Shown here piece by piece: positions 1 to 7,731 of a stretch of DNA of 12,329 bases (position 1 is the first letter of the stretch; each line of letters begins with the position of its first letter). The notes below the pieces were generated by a model. That model was not told the DNA's origin. It was given only the letters and a program-made list of their open reading frames with translations, and searched no databases. Position numbers and translations under genes: made by a program. The DNA is from CAYWBW01 sp964456745 (GTDB taxonomy: Bacteria > Patescibacteriota > Gracilibacteria > GCA-2401425 > JAJOLG01), in the NCBI GenBank assembly GCA_964456745.1, contig CAYWBW010000037.1, forward strand, positions 1-12,329, read 5' to 3'.

Positions 1-921
1 TTATACTTATTTTTTTATAAAGATTTAGCTTTATATATTGTAAGTTAGCAATCTCGAGAAATTAGATGATGGACTGTTAAACGAAAAGGTTCTTTGGAAG
101 ATTACCTATCCTACTATGACAAAAATTATCGTAATGATGAATCTAAAAAAAAATTGCTTGAATTTGTATATTATTTGCAGTTTTTATTTGCATAAATTGA
201 TGAAAAGTTATTTACACAAGGCATAATAACAGAGGAAAATACAAACTATGTAAGCTTGCTTGAAAAAGTTAAGATGATCTACAGTAATGCTTCACTTATT
301 ACTTTTAATTATGATTTATTTCTTGATAAAGCCCTTAAAGAAGTTTTTTGATACAAATATCTTGATATAAAAAGTTATACCGCTGATAAATCATATAAAT
401 TATACAAGGTGCATTGATCAATTAACTGGGGGTATCCTACTGCAGCCATGCATGAAGTAGAAAATATAAAAGATAAGGTTGATGCTATATATGATAGATG
501 GGATAGTTTTAAATCTAAAACACCAGATGTGATTCGTAATTCTTCGGAAATTGGTAATTATCAGTACCCTTATTGAATATCACAAATAATTGTACCAGCA
601 CTTGCAATGCCACTTCCTAGAGACAAATGATTTATTATTGATAGTCATTACGACCAAATTGCAAATGATCTTAAATCAGCTGATAAGATTATCATTATAT
701 GATGGAGTGCTAGCGATTCTTATTTTGTTGATTTAATAAAAGAAAATGTAAATAAAGAGCAAAATACTAAACTTATTGTTGTATCGTGAACCGAGAAGGG
801 AGCTAATGAAATTATTGATAAACTGGATAGAGCTAAATGGAAAGATCCAATTTGATTTTGAGAATGATTTTCATGGTTAATATCTGATCCAATGAATTTA
901 GATTCACTTTTAAAAAACTAA
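1..921 (+). pseudogene. SIR2-like domain protein, C-terminal part, interrupted by two stop codons
   Basis: The frame runs from the left edge to TAA at 919-921 and uses about ten in-frame TGA codons as Gly. Three SIR2-family signatures are seen in order: LITFNYD (about 295-315), VHGSINW with the expected catalytic His (about 409-432), and a late ADKIIIIGWSASD segment that matches the second nucleotide-binding strand (about 682-717). Such SIR2-like proteins bind or hydrolyse NAD and many act in anti-phage abortive infection. The N-terminal GxGxS NAD loop is not present and would lie outside the window. The frame contains TAG at 46-48 and TAA at 193-195, both real stops in code 25, with coding-like sequence on both sides, as if CAG and CAA codons had mutated. 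The first downstream ATG (274) would remove the NAD-binding start of the fold. I read it as a decayed, partial gene; a short intact protein from 274 is possible but unlikely to be active. Confidence 0.72.
18..55 (+). repeat. Left copy of terminal inverted repeat
   Basis: These 38 bases match the reverse complement of 12278-12315 at 33 of 38 positions without gaps. The ends are exact: 12 bases at the outer side and 13 (AGTTAGCAATCTC) at the inner side. Weaker similarity continues outward (TACTT near 5 and near 12323). The left copy overlaps the broken SIR2 frame, including its TAG codon. The pair could be the ends of a mobile element or a dispersed repeat at which an assembly stopped. Confidence 0.7.
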
Positions 922-1208
922 ATTCCTTAATTTGTTTTAGAAAATAAATAAAGCTAAGCTTATAATAGTAAGAATAAATGCTAGTACTCTTTTTAATAAA
1001 TCAGCTCTTAATTCCCCCTGCGTAAGCTGGTGGATATCTACTATTATAATTAAGCCATTTTATACCCTGTTGCATATATTAAAATTGCAATAGACTAATA
1101 AGGACTAAAACAATAAAATGACTTCTATGACTCTCCATGATGCAATCTATGTCACTGATACTCAATTTTTCGTACCTGAAAATGGAAATTATATATAATT
1201 TAAAGCAA
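922..1208. other. Intergenic stretch without a convincing gene
   Basis: The stretch lies between the end of the SIR2-like frame and the stop of the minus-strand membrane protein. It contains the GC-rich hairpin at 1014-1033 (listed separately). Short frames exist on both strands, for example a 26-residue one at 1118-1198 (+) and a minus-strand frame ending in a hydrophobic run near 933, but none shows a recognisable domain. It may hold gene remnants. Confidence 0.5.
1014..1033. repeat. GC-rich hairpin, copy A
   Basis: CCCCCTGC, GTAA, GCTGGTGG folds into an 8-position stem with six pairs and a four-base loop. It stands out as the only GC-rich spot in an AT-rich spacer. No T-run follows on either side, so it is not a standard terminator. 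Its minus-strand sequence (CCAGCTTACGCAGGGGG) resembles the hairpin at 12244-12264, which has the opposite orientation. Confidence 0.5.
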
Positions 1209-1637
1209 TTATTCGAAGTATGTTAAAGCGATTCTCAAATTAAACAATAGATAAAAAGCTGTTAATACGATTGTAAGCCATAATATCATAAATATAGTAC
1301 CAGGAAATACAAAATATGATAATCAGGTAATAATAATTCATGGTATTCACAATATTCATAGTATTCCAGTTAATATTAATAATTGATAAAAAATACTGGT
1401 AAATCATAATCTAGGCTTAAGAAGTTCTGTAAGTCTGATTGTATTTATACTGCTTTTTTTAATCTGATACACTAAAATCAAATAAATAAAGATGCTAACG
1501 ACTCAAATAATAAATGTTCAAAAGTCTCAAATCATGCGAGAAATAATATCATCATCAGAGTGCATTCATAAATAAAATCAGCCTATTGATAATAGTGAAA
1601 ATGAAATAAACAGCACAAAAAATTTCCATTTATTCAT
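1209..1637 (-). CDS. Small four-helix membrane protein of unknown function
   Basis: The frame encodes 142 residues from ATG 1637-1635 to TAA 1211-1209, with TGA read as Gly many times. Four hydrophobic segments are visible at about residues 5-24, 38-60, 79-105 and 108-136. A short acidic loop (HSDDD) follows the first segment and a basic loop (QIKKS to LKPRL) lies between the second and third. The third segment is very rich in Gly and Ile (GILGILGIPGIII). The start lies 4 bases after the stop of the gene at 1642-3006, so the two are almost certainly co-transcribed and translationally coupled. I do not recognise the family. Transport, membrane anchoring or an immunity role for the partner are all possible. 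Confidence 0.72.
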
Positions 1638-1641
1638 AAAT

Positions 1642-3006
1642 TTATAGTTTAATAATATCTTTAATTTTTACAGTGACATTATAATTTTCAATAACTTCAA
1701 TATTTTCAGCATTATCAGCAAAGCTGGCTAACATATACAGAAAAAACTTTTTTAAAATAGTTAAATCAAATCCAATTTCAAGAACTTTTTTATATTCCAT
1801 TGGATCAAAATCATAAATATCAGATAATACTATTTCAATGCTGTATTCATCTCATATTTCTTTGGCTTCGAAGCTCAAATTCTTCATTCAATGAAGTGAT
1901 AAATGTAAATCATAAGAACTTTCAAAATTGATAGTAGATTCTTCAGTTCATCATAACATCATTTTTCAACTATAGTTTCACTTAACAATTTCATTCTTTA
2001 CTAATTTTACGATCTTTTTGTAGCTGGGATCTTTCTTTAGTGCTTTTATTATATCATGATCAAAGTCATAGATAATATCTGAAGGGTTATTTTTTAATGA
2101 GTGTGAAAGTTGCTTACTTGCGTTTGGTAAAATAGCCTGTGAAGCTACAGACAAAGATTTAAAGAAAGAGTAATAAAATATTTCTTTTGATTGACTTCCT
2201 ATATCTGATATTATATCAGAAAAACTTTTATCTTTCTCAAAAAACCCAATAGACAAACTATTAATAACAGGATCTTCATCAAACCATAGTTCTATACTAT
2301 TCTCAATTTTATTAAATTCTCATGGATTTAGATTTAATGATTTAGTTTCTCATGTACCTAAATCTCAAGAAAAATAAAAATTTTTGTATTTATCAGATGT
2401 TGGAGATTTTTCATTTTGAAGGATGTTTCAATTAACTACAACTTTAATATTATCTCAATCTTTTGTTCATTTTTTCTTTCAATTTAAACATGTAGTTGAA
2501 ATATCAAATCCTCTAACTAGTCATCATAGAAAAATAAAAGATAATACAGGTATTCATTTTTCATCAACTTGATTTCCAATTAATCATCTAATATTGCTTA
2601 ATTTAAATCATTGTTCTCTATCAATTTTAAATACTTTAACTTTTTCAATTACAGGATAATTATCTGCATAGAATTTAATCTTATATTTTTCTGATTTATC
2701 AAGTTCCAGTATAAAATAAACTATTTTTTGATTTCATTGAAGACTCGCTCAATTGAAACTGGCAGAAGTTCAATATCATTTATACGATACTTTATCTGCA
2801 TGAGATTCTAGTTTTCAATATTCATATCAATCTATGGATATTCTAAGATCGTCATCATCTCATGATCAGTTACTAGCTGATGCAGTAATTCAAATAGCAT
2901 ATATTCAATTTTCAGATACTTCAAATTCAGTTTCAGTCTCTTTCCACTCATATCTATCTCATCATGGAGCTTTTGGAAAACTATGTTTTTCAAATACTTG
3001 TTTCAT
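1642..3006 (-). CDS. Hypothetical protein with beta-sandwich-like domains
   Basis: The frame encodes 454 residues from ATG 3006-3004 to TAA. It reads through about 30 TGA codons as Gly against only about six GGN codons, one of the clearest code-25 genes here. No signal peptide or membrane helix is evident. Residues about 15-130 alternate short polar beta-like strands and Gly/Asn/Ser turns, with an acidic run (SGDDDDLRISIDGYEYGK) as in carbohydrate-binding or jelly-roll folds. A second such region spans about 165-260. A helical, Lys-rich segment (about 270-325) and a further beta-rich part follow to the C-terminus. I cannot name the family, and ligand or surface binding is only inferred. It heads a two-gene unit with the membrane protein at 1209-1637. 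A perfect 14-nt palindrome directly before the ATG may regulate it. Confidence 0.75.
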
Positions 3007-3020
3007 AACAATTAATTGTT
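3007..3020. promoter_or_regulatory. Perfect 14-nt palindrome abutting a start codon
   Basis: AACAATTAATTGTT is self-complementary and sits immediately upstream of the ATG of the minus-strand gene at 1642-3006, where a ribosome binding site would be expected. It could be an operator or an mRNA hairpin limiting translation. The AT-rich background makes short palindromes less surprising, so the role is unproven. Confidence 0.4.
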
Positions 3021-3092
3021 AGTACACTGCTATTTTATCAATAATTGAGTAAATATCTAGTAAATATTGACGATATAGTTAAACTCTAAATC

Positions 3093-3937
3093 ATGAATAT
3101 CATTTTTAAAATTACTTTTTTTAAAATATGCCTTTTTGTTTTCACTGTTCAGGCTTTTGCTTTAGCAGGATTGGCAGAGTTTGATTATGATTTGATTTAT
3201 AATAAATATGCAGATATTTATTTAGGGATCCAAGCGATGCCTGCCCGCGTGTTGATTGATCACAATCATGTTTTTTTCTAGCATTATATAATGAAAATCC
3301 TGAGGAATACTTAGGTAAATTAGAAAAAATCAGTATTCCACTAGAAAATTCTCCACTTATTATTGCACAAAATAGAGATTATAATTGGTTTATATATGAC
3401 ACTGAAATTGGCAAAATACTCTTAGAAACAAATGATTATTCTGATATAGAGAAACAGTGGGGGAAATATGGTTTTTCAGGGGCAGAATTTAGTAATATGT
3501 CAGATCTTTTTAAATATTTTGAAGAGACTGAAGAATCTCGAGAAATAAATTTCCAGCATGAGATGATGTTTATAACAATTTTTGTAATGTTTGTAAGCAT
3601 CTTATTGTCATTAATTCTTGTTTTATCTGGATTAATAATCTTAATATTAAAATACTTTAACAAAGCAAAAAATATCAATTTGAAGTATTTTTTTGTTTAT
3701 CCTCAATCAATATTTTTTATAACGATTCTAGCTTGCTTTATCTTGTCTTCATATCCAAATCGTATTGAAATACTAGAATTTTTGGAAGGCATTTGGTTTC
3801 TTGGTTTTACTTATATAGGTTTTATATTTATTTACCTTTTTTATAAAAAGAAGAAAAATACATTACTTCATTATTTACTTATTTATCCATGTGCACTTAA
3901 TTGTTATGGTTTTTTTATTGTAAGCGTATTCTTTTAA
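3093..3937 (+). pseudogene. Exported/membrane protein gene, frameshifted, without TGA-Gly codons
   Basis: The first frame starts at ATG 3093 and stops at TAG 3279-3281. The protein resumes in the -1 frame from CTA 3278 to TAA 3935-3937, together about 281 residues. The switch occurs at seven Ts (3271-3277). One extra T, or a -1 slip on TTT TTC, restores one long frame. The N-terminus looks like a signal peptide ending in AFALA. A soluble domain of about 120 residues and four hydrophobic helices (about 145-245 and the C-terminus) follow. The family is not recognised. All 12 glycines use GGN and there is no in-frame TGA, whereas neighbours use TGA for most glycines. That points to recent transfer from a standard-code organism. 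Whether the break is real decay, phase variation, programmed slippage or a sequencing error cannot be told from one sequence. It overlaps the convergent toxin gene by 4 bases. Confidence 0.68.
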
Positions 3938-4317
3938 ATATCAAAATCCTCAAAATCTCATTTTTCAATATCTGTAAGAATTAAATTTAAGTTTTTATTA
4001 AGCAAACTGCAAAATTTTTTATTTTTATATGACATATTATCTCATATATCTTTATCATTCTTGTGTTTCAAGATTACAGGATATATAGTTTTCTCATTTC
4101 AATCTTGTATCATAAGTAAATATACAACTCTTCATGCTCAATGTTTTCATGTTAACTTATGTTTAATTATTTTTGAATTTGGTATCATAGATTTTCATAG
4201 ATCAACTCACAATCAATTACACACTTTATCAGCGGACTTCTTTAGAATATCTAAGCCAAAAAAATCTTTTAACAGCTTTAATTCCTGAAAATCAATTGAA
4301 TCACATATTCTTAGCAT
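3934..4317 (-). CDS. RelE/ParE-like toxin of a type II toxin-antitoxin pair
   Basis: The frame encodes 127 residues with about nine TGA-Gly codons and ends at TAA 3936-3934. The middle (residues about 55-100) has the beta-strand pattern of RelE-fold toxins: KLTGKHGAGRVVYLL, then a strand with YPVILKHKNDK, then a GDNMS segment. RelE-like toxins usually cleave mRNA on the ribosome, while ParE-like ones act on gyrase; the sequence does not let me choose. It begins 6 bases after the stop of the RHH antitoxin, the usual antitoxin-first order, and is probably expressed from the promoter at 4620-4648. Its end overlaps the convergent plus-strand gene by 4 bases. The pairing and fold are well supported; the exact family is an inference from the pattern. 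Confidence 0.68.
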
Positions 4318-4323
4318 AAGAAA

Positions 4324-4590
4324 TTACTTATTTGATTTGACTTTTCACGAAATTTTTGCAATTTTATCCATTTTCTTCTGAATATCTTTAGGTGGATTAT
4401 GAAGCACTTCAATGTCTGATGAATTTGAGTTATTAATTGTAGTAACTAATCACATTTTGATATTCCCAAAAGCATACTCTTCCATAAAAGTAAGAAATAA
4501 AGCACTCATAGATATACCCTGATCTTTTGCCTTATCAGAAAATGTTTTCTTAATTTTTTGCGGTGCCTTAAATGATATTTGTGCTAACAT
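4324..4590 (-). CDS. Ribbon-helix-helix antitoxin
   Basis: The frame encodes 88 residues from ATG 4590-4588 to TAA 4326-4324, with two TGA-Gly codons. The N-terminus has the RHH layout: a strand (LAQISFKAP), a basic helix (QKIKKTFSDKAKDQ), a G-hinge (GISMSALF) and a second helix (LTFMEEYAF). In RelB/CopG-type antitoxins this part binds operator DNA as a dimer while the C-terminal half wraps the toxin. The C-terminal 40 residues here are polar and end in a basic tail, as expected. It is the first gene of the unit and is followed after 6 bases by the toxin. Autoregulation is likely because a palindrome overlaps the -10 region. Confidence 0.75.
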
Positions 4591-4610
4591 AATTTATTTG
4601 ATTAATAATA

Positions 4611-4648
4611 ACTATACATAGTATATATCATATCTATATTATTATCAA
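4611..4648 (-). promoter_or_regulatory. Promoter and probable operator of the toxin-antitoxin pair
   Basis: On the minus strand TTGATA (4648-4643) and TATACT (4625-4620) are separated by 17 bases, an almost consensus sigma70-type promoter about 30 bases before the antitoxin ATG. The palindrome ACTATACATAGT (4611-4622) overlaps the -10 element, a position suited to repression by the RHH antitoxin. Confidence 0.6.
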
Positions 4649-4830
4649 TGTAACTTATCAGAAAATCAATTTGACTAAACCGCCCAAAATCAATAACGTA
4701 AACACACGACCACAATTCATAACCCTAAAAACAGGCAGGAGGTCATCAGAAAGATATATTAAGATTAGAATTAAAGTGTAATTAAGGCTTTATACAAGCC
4801 AAGATTGGACGTAAAAAACCGAACTTTAAT
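4649..4830. other. Spacer between the toxin-antitoxin promoter and the tRNA fragment
   Basis: No gene is supported. The stretch contains GCAGGAGGTC (4735-4744), a 10-base match to part of the tRNA-Asp fragment (4839-4848), and a small hairpin GGCTT-TATAC-AAGCC (4786-4800). If the tRNA fragment is an attachment site, this is the terminal, non-coding edge of the integrated element. Confidence 0.4.
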
Positions 4831-4876
4831 CCTGTCACGCAGGAGGTCGCGAGTTCGAGTCTCGTCCATTCCGCCA
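4831..4876 (+). tRNA. 3' half of tRNA-Asp(GTC), no 5' half (probable attachment site)
   Basis: The sequence matches the 3' half of bacterial tRNA-Asp: anticodon loop CTGTCAC with GTC at 4834-4836, 3' anticodon stem GCAGG (4839-4843), variable region AGGTC, T stem and loop with TTCGAGT (4849-4865; five pairs, one G-T), acceptor strand CCATTCC (4866-4872), discriminator G and encoded CCA (4874-4876). Upstream bases do not give a 5' anticodon stem, a D arm or a GGAATGG acceptor strand, so it is not a functional tRNA. Tyrosine-recombinase elements commonly integrate at this segment and leave such a displaced 3' half at their far end. By the polarity the element would lie to the left. No integrase gene is seen in the window. 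Confidence 0.82.
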
Positions 4877-4888
4877 TTCAATATTTAT

Positions 4889-4908
4889 CTAAGCCATTTA
4901 AGGCTTAG
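4889..4908 (+). terminator. Perfect 7-bp hairpin after the tRNA fragment
   Basis: CTAAGCC and GGCTTAG pair perfectly around a six-base loop, 12 bases after the encoded CCA. It has no following T-run, so it may be a processing or weak termination signal left from the original tRNA-Asp transcript. Confidence 0.4.
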
Positions 4909-4929
4909 GGTGCACATAAGAAATCATAG

Positions 4930-4977
4930 CTGATGACTATCTGCCAATAGCAGGAGGGGTCGTCAGTTATTTTTTTT
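4930..4977 (+). terminator. Strong rho-independent terminator reading rightward
   Basis: CTGATGAC (4930-4937) pairs with GTCGTCAG (4959-4966) with one G-T pair, and CTGC (4941-4944) pairs with GCAG (4950-4953) inside it around a CAATA loop. TTA and eight Ts follow (4967-4977). The T-run is on the plus strand only. No protein gene reads into it; the plausible client is the ancestral tRNA-Asp transcript ending at 4876. It also insulates the convergent minus-strand operon. Confidence 0.65.
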
Positions 4978-5009
4978 ACCTCTCTACTATGGCTACAAGT
5001 ATTAAATAG

Positions 5010-5897
5010 CTATTTAGCAATTTTATTTACAAGTATTTCACCTTTTGTAATTCCATGATTAAATACATTTTTTAGTTTTTTAGTATTTATACAAAATGGT
5101 GATATATTTTTATCATTAATAATTGAAATAACATTATCACATTTTTGAATACTGTTTTCCCAAAAGTAATGTTTAAAAAATCCCTTGCCATACTTATTTG
5201 CAATATTAAAATTATACAATTTCTTAAATAGAATATAGGGAATCAATAATGCAAATACATTAAAATATCACAATAATGATTCTTTTTTATTTACAATACG
5301 AATAATTTTTTTATCCTTATGTTTTTTGACAATAGAATACTCAATATTAGAAGAAATACTATCGCCATCAAAATATTTTTGTCCATCTATCTTAATTGGC
5401 TTTTGTGTTATTGGTGCCATAGATGCACTTGCTAGAATTTTTTCAAAAGCATTGTTGCCAACAGTTTTTAACCATTCATGCTTATTTCTATCGCAATTAA
5501 ATACTTTTACATATAATGGAATCTCAGAATTTTTTACTTTTTCTATATCAATTTTAACATCTGATTCTAGAACTATTTTTCTAAAATAATCAAAATCAAC
5601 AATGTCATTAATTTTTACCTGAAAATGAGTATTTTTACGTAAAACTTCAAAAAAATATCTAACAAAATTAAGTTTCATGAATTTTGTATTGTTGAAGTTC
5701 TGATAGAAAGTTTTTCCACCTAAATTTGATTCTTCTGCAAGAAATCTTGCTGCAGTGCATGCTCATGTAGATGTTGCATAGATAGAATGAATGCGATTAC
5801 TTATATTTGCTTTTTCAAGTACACTTAATACGCTAGAAGAAAATACACCTGACATTCAACCGCCTCAGATTATCAATATAATATCTTTTCTATTCAT
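5010..5897 (-). CDS. Patatin-like phospholipase
   Basis: The frame encodes 295 residues from ATG 5897 to TAG 5012-5010. Patatin-like enzymes are acyl hydrolases with a Ser-Asp dyad that cleave lipid esters. Seen here: the oxyanion loop GGGGMSG at residues 11-17, the nucleophile motif ATSTG with Ser43 (first position Ala rather than the usual Gly), and the acid motif DGD at 177-179. Two glycines of the oxyanion loop are TGA codons. The C-terminal third is Lys/Asn-rich with a hydrophobic stretch (about 209-225) that could sit on a membrane. There is no signal peptide. It is the last gene of the hydrolase operon, and its ATG overlaps the end of the preceding hydrolase by 8 bases, so translation is probably coupled. 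A role in breaking down host or recycled lipids is inferred; the fold assignment is firm. Confidence 0.85.
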
Positions 5898-6624
5898 AAA
5901 TATCGTTAATTAATTTAAATCTATTCAGAAATCCAAAATAAAGGATTGCTACCATGTGTCACAGGGGAATAATTTTAATTTCAGTATTTTTATTATTAAC
6001 CTTTACCAAATTTGCAATCCTGAGTCATTGATCTAAAAAATATTCATCAAATTTAGATATATAAAAAGTACTTTTTGCTGAGATATTTTTATAGCTATCT
6101 TGAGGTATATATCATTTAATAATTTTATCATATTCGTCAAAATTATTTATGCCTAAATTTAGACATTTTTGTTTAACATGCTGTGTTGCTATGCATTTAA
6201 AAATACATTCTCCTAAATTAGCTCACGTTACCACCGAAATAAATTTATTAATTTTAAAATTATTTGTTATGTAAAAACCAAATCCATTTCCAGCACTATA
6301 TGAGATGACATTTATTTTATAACCTTTATATTTTGATATATCGTTAATAACGATACCAATCATTTTTTTGAAAATTCTCATTGCTTCTTTTGGATTATGA
6401 TTAATCATCGCATTAACTTGCTCATAAGCAATTACAGTTCACATCTTTGGGATTAAGTATAATTTTTCTCATAGCGAAATAGATGTTTTCCATGGCAGGA
6501 AAACCAGCCAAAGGTCTTTTTTATTAGAAAAATCATATTTCTTTGAATTATACTGCTCATTGTATGGATATTCGTATTTGTTAAATACAAAATTAAACAG
6601 CCTATCTCATATTGAAAATCTCAT
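5890..6624 (-). CDS. Alpha/beta hydrolase-like protein, paralogue 1
   Basis: The frame encodes 244 residues, ending at TAG 5892-5890 inside the patatin start. The alpha/beta hydrolase core is visible: LWLVFLPWKTS near 38-48 for an early strand, the nucleophile elbow SYSAG with Ser110, a strand with an acid (FYISKFDEYF, Asp193) and a C-terminal Gly-His (LGHM, His223). The elbow begins with Ser instead of Gly. It is clearly related along its whole length to the next gene upstream (6633-7403): LPWK/RT, LIPK.GT, NVISYS.GN.FGFYI and the C-terminal LNRF.LI..IYE are shared. The start at 6624 lies 8 bases after that gene's stop. The natural substrate is unknown; an ester or acyl compound is the general expectation. 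The C-terminus is hydrophobic and might touch the membrane. Confidence 0.75.
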
Positions 6625-6632
6625 GTTAATTG

Positions 6633-7403
6633 TTATTCATAAATACTTTTTATAAGTCTGAATCTATTTAACATTCAAAAAACAAAAATTACAAAAATAT
6701 GTCAAAAGGGCAGTTTAATACGTCTGGCATATTGATTATATTTCCGAACTTTTTTAAAAATTGCATTTCAGTATTTAATCGGTACATGGGAATCAAAAAT
6801 ACCTAATATCATTAGAGTATTTTTTGGAAGAGAATTTGTATTTTCATATGGAGCTAAATTTCACAAAATATCATCATATTCTTTTCATGTTTTGTAACCA
6901 ATCTTAATTGAATTCTTTTTAATTCAGCTCATTGAAACTCATTCCCATACTTCTCATCATAGCTTTGCTCAACTAACGATTGAGATAAACTTCGATGTAT
7001 TGCAATGATTTGCAATATAAAATCAAAACGCATTACCTCAACTATACGAGATAACATTTAATTCATGATTCTTATATTTATTTAAATCATCTTTAATGTT
7101 ACTTATTATTTCTAGAAATATTTTTTTAGTTATATTGGGATCTTTATTTACAAAAGCATTTGAAGATTCATAGCAAAGGGAAGTTCATCTTTTTGGAATC
7201 AGATTATACCTCAATGCGTGTTCAATAGTTGTTCTCCATGGCAAACATACAACCCATATAATTTTTTCATCTGAATATTTAATTTTTTTAGTTTTTTTAT
7301 TTATATTTTCATTTTCTTTGGACGATAATGCAAATATGCCAAATATACGATCTAGTACAGATAGCTTCAAGGTCGTTTGTGTATATACTTTATTATAATT
7401 CAT
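6633..7403 (-). CDS. Alpha/beta hydrolase-like protein, paralogue 2
   Basis: The frame encodes 256 residues from ATG 7403 to TAA 6635-6633. It carries the elbow SYSGG with Ser121, a candidate acid in LGIFDSH (Asp204) and a candidate catalytic His in LPFGHI (His235). Several glycines in and near these motifs are TGA codons. It is a tandem paralogue of the gene at 5890-6624, with a longer Lys/Asn-rich N-terminus (about residues 27-45). The gene starts 2 bases after the stop of the SemiSWEET-like gene, and its product probably works in the same pathway as its neighbours. No signal peptide is seen, so the enzyme is likely cytosolic or membrane-associated on the inside. Substrate is not predictable from the sequence. 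Confidence 0.75.
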
Positions 7404-7405
7404 AA

Positions 7406-7729
7406 TTAATTTAAATCAACATTATTCAAACACTCTATATACTTACTTTTATTAAAAAATTCATATTTAATCACTAATAATAAAATGAAAATACATATTA
7501 AAAATTGTCCTGCTCAAACAATTATTACTTTTATATCTCACAATACGTAAATATCATACAATAGGGTGATAGTTGTTGTTATGGACCAAATAATAAGCAT
7601 TCCAATGCTAATATCATTGGCTTTTTTTGTCTTTAATATTTTCACAACTTGTAATAAAAATCATGAGAGAATCAGTGGAATAGATATTCAATATAATATA
7701 TGTAAGATATTGATAAAAGTATCATTCAT
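7406..7729 (-). CDS. SemiSWEET/PQ-loop-like three-helix membrane protein
   Basis: The frame encodes 107 residues from ATG 7729 to TAA 7408-7406. It shows one triple-helix bundle: a first helix (about 5-27), a PQ-loop-like turn LLQVVKILKTKKANDIS (the Pro of PQ is Leu), a second helix (about 45-64) with the conserved W and Y positions (IIWSI, LLYDIY), and a third helix (about 68-90) ending in KYEFF. SemiSWEETs of this size dimerise to form small sugar transporters in the inner membrane; other PQ-loop proteins move different small solutes. Glycines in the membrane segments are TGA codons. Spacing is 2 bases from both neighbours, so it is an integral part of the hydrolase operon. It may export or import a hydrolysis product such as a sugar, which is inference. 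Confidence 0.7.
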
Positions 7730-7731
7730 GA

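Noticed and set aside
1..921. TAG and TAA also recoded as Gln
   Set aside because: Both still end all other genes in the window (for example TAG at 5010-5012 and 5890-5892, TAA at most others), so the two in-frame stops in the SIR2 gene are better read as mutations.
1118..1198. 26-codon plus-strand frame (MTSMTLHDAIY...) with a weak AAGGA upstream
   Set aside because: Too short, no recognised domain and no operon partner; could be a gene remnant but there is no support.
2834..3022. Plus-strand frame of 62 codons opposite the large minus-strand gene
   Set aside because: It lies antisense to the N-terminal part of the gene at 1642-3006, has no domain and exists only as a shadow of its Gly/Ser-rich codons.
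4061..4288. Plus-strand frame within the toxin gene region
   Set aside because: Antisense shadow of the code-25 toxin gene, whose RelE-like pattern is much better supported.
4801..4876. Complete tRNA, possibly one with anticodon TTA reading a stop codon
   Set aside because: CTTTAAT at 4824-4830 looks like an anticodon loop, but the stems do not pair and the following CTGTCAC loop fits tRNA-Asp precisely; only the 3' half is real.
4930..4977. Riboswitch or terminator for the minus-strand hydrolase operon
   Set aside because: The T-run is on the plus strand only; in minus-strand RNA the hairpin would be preceded by As and not followed by Us.
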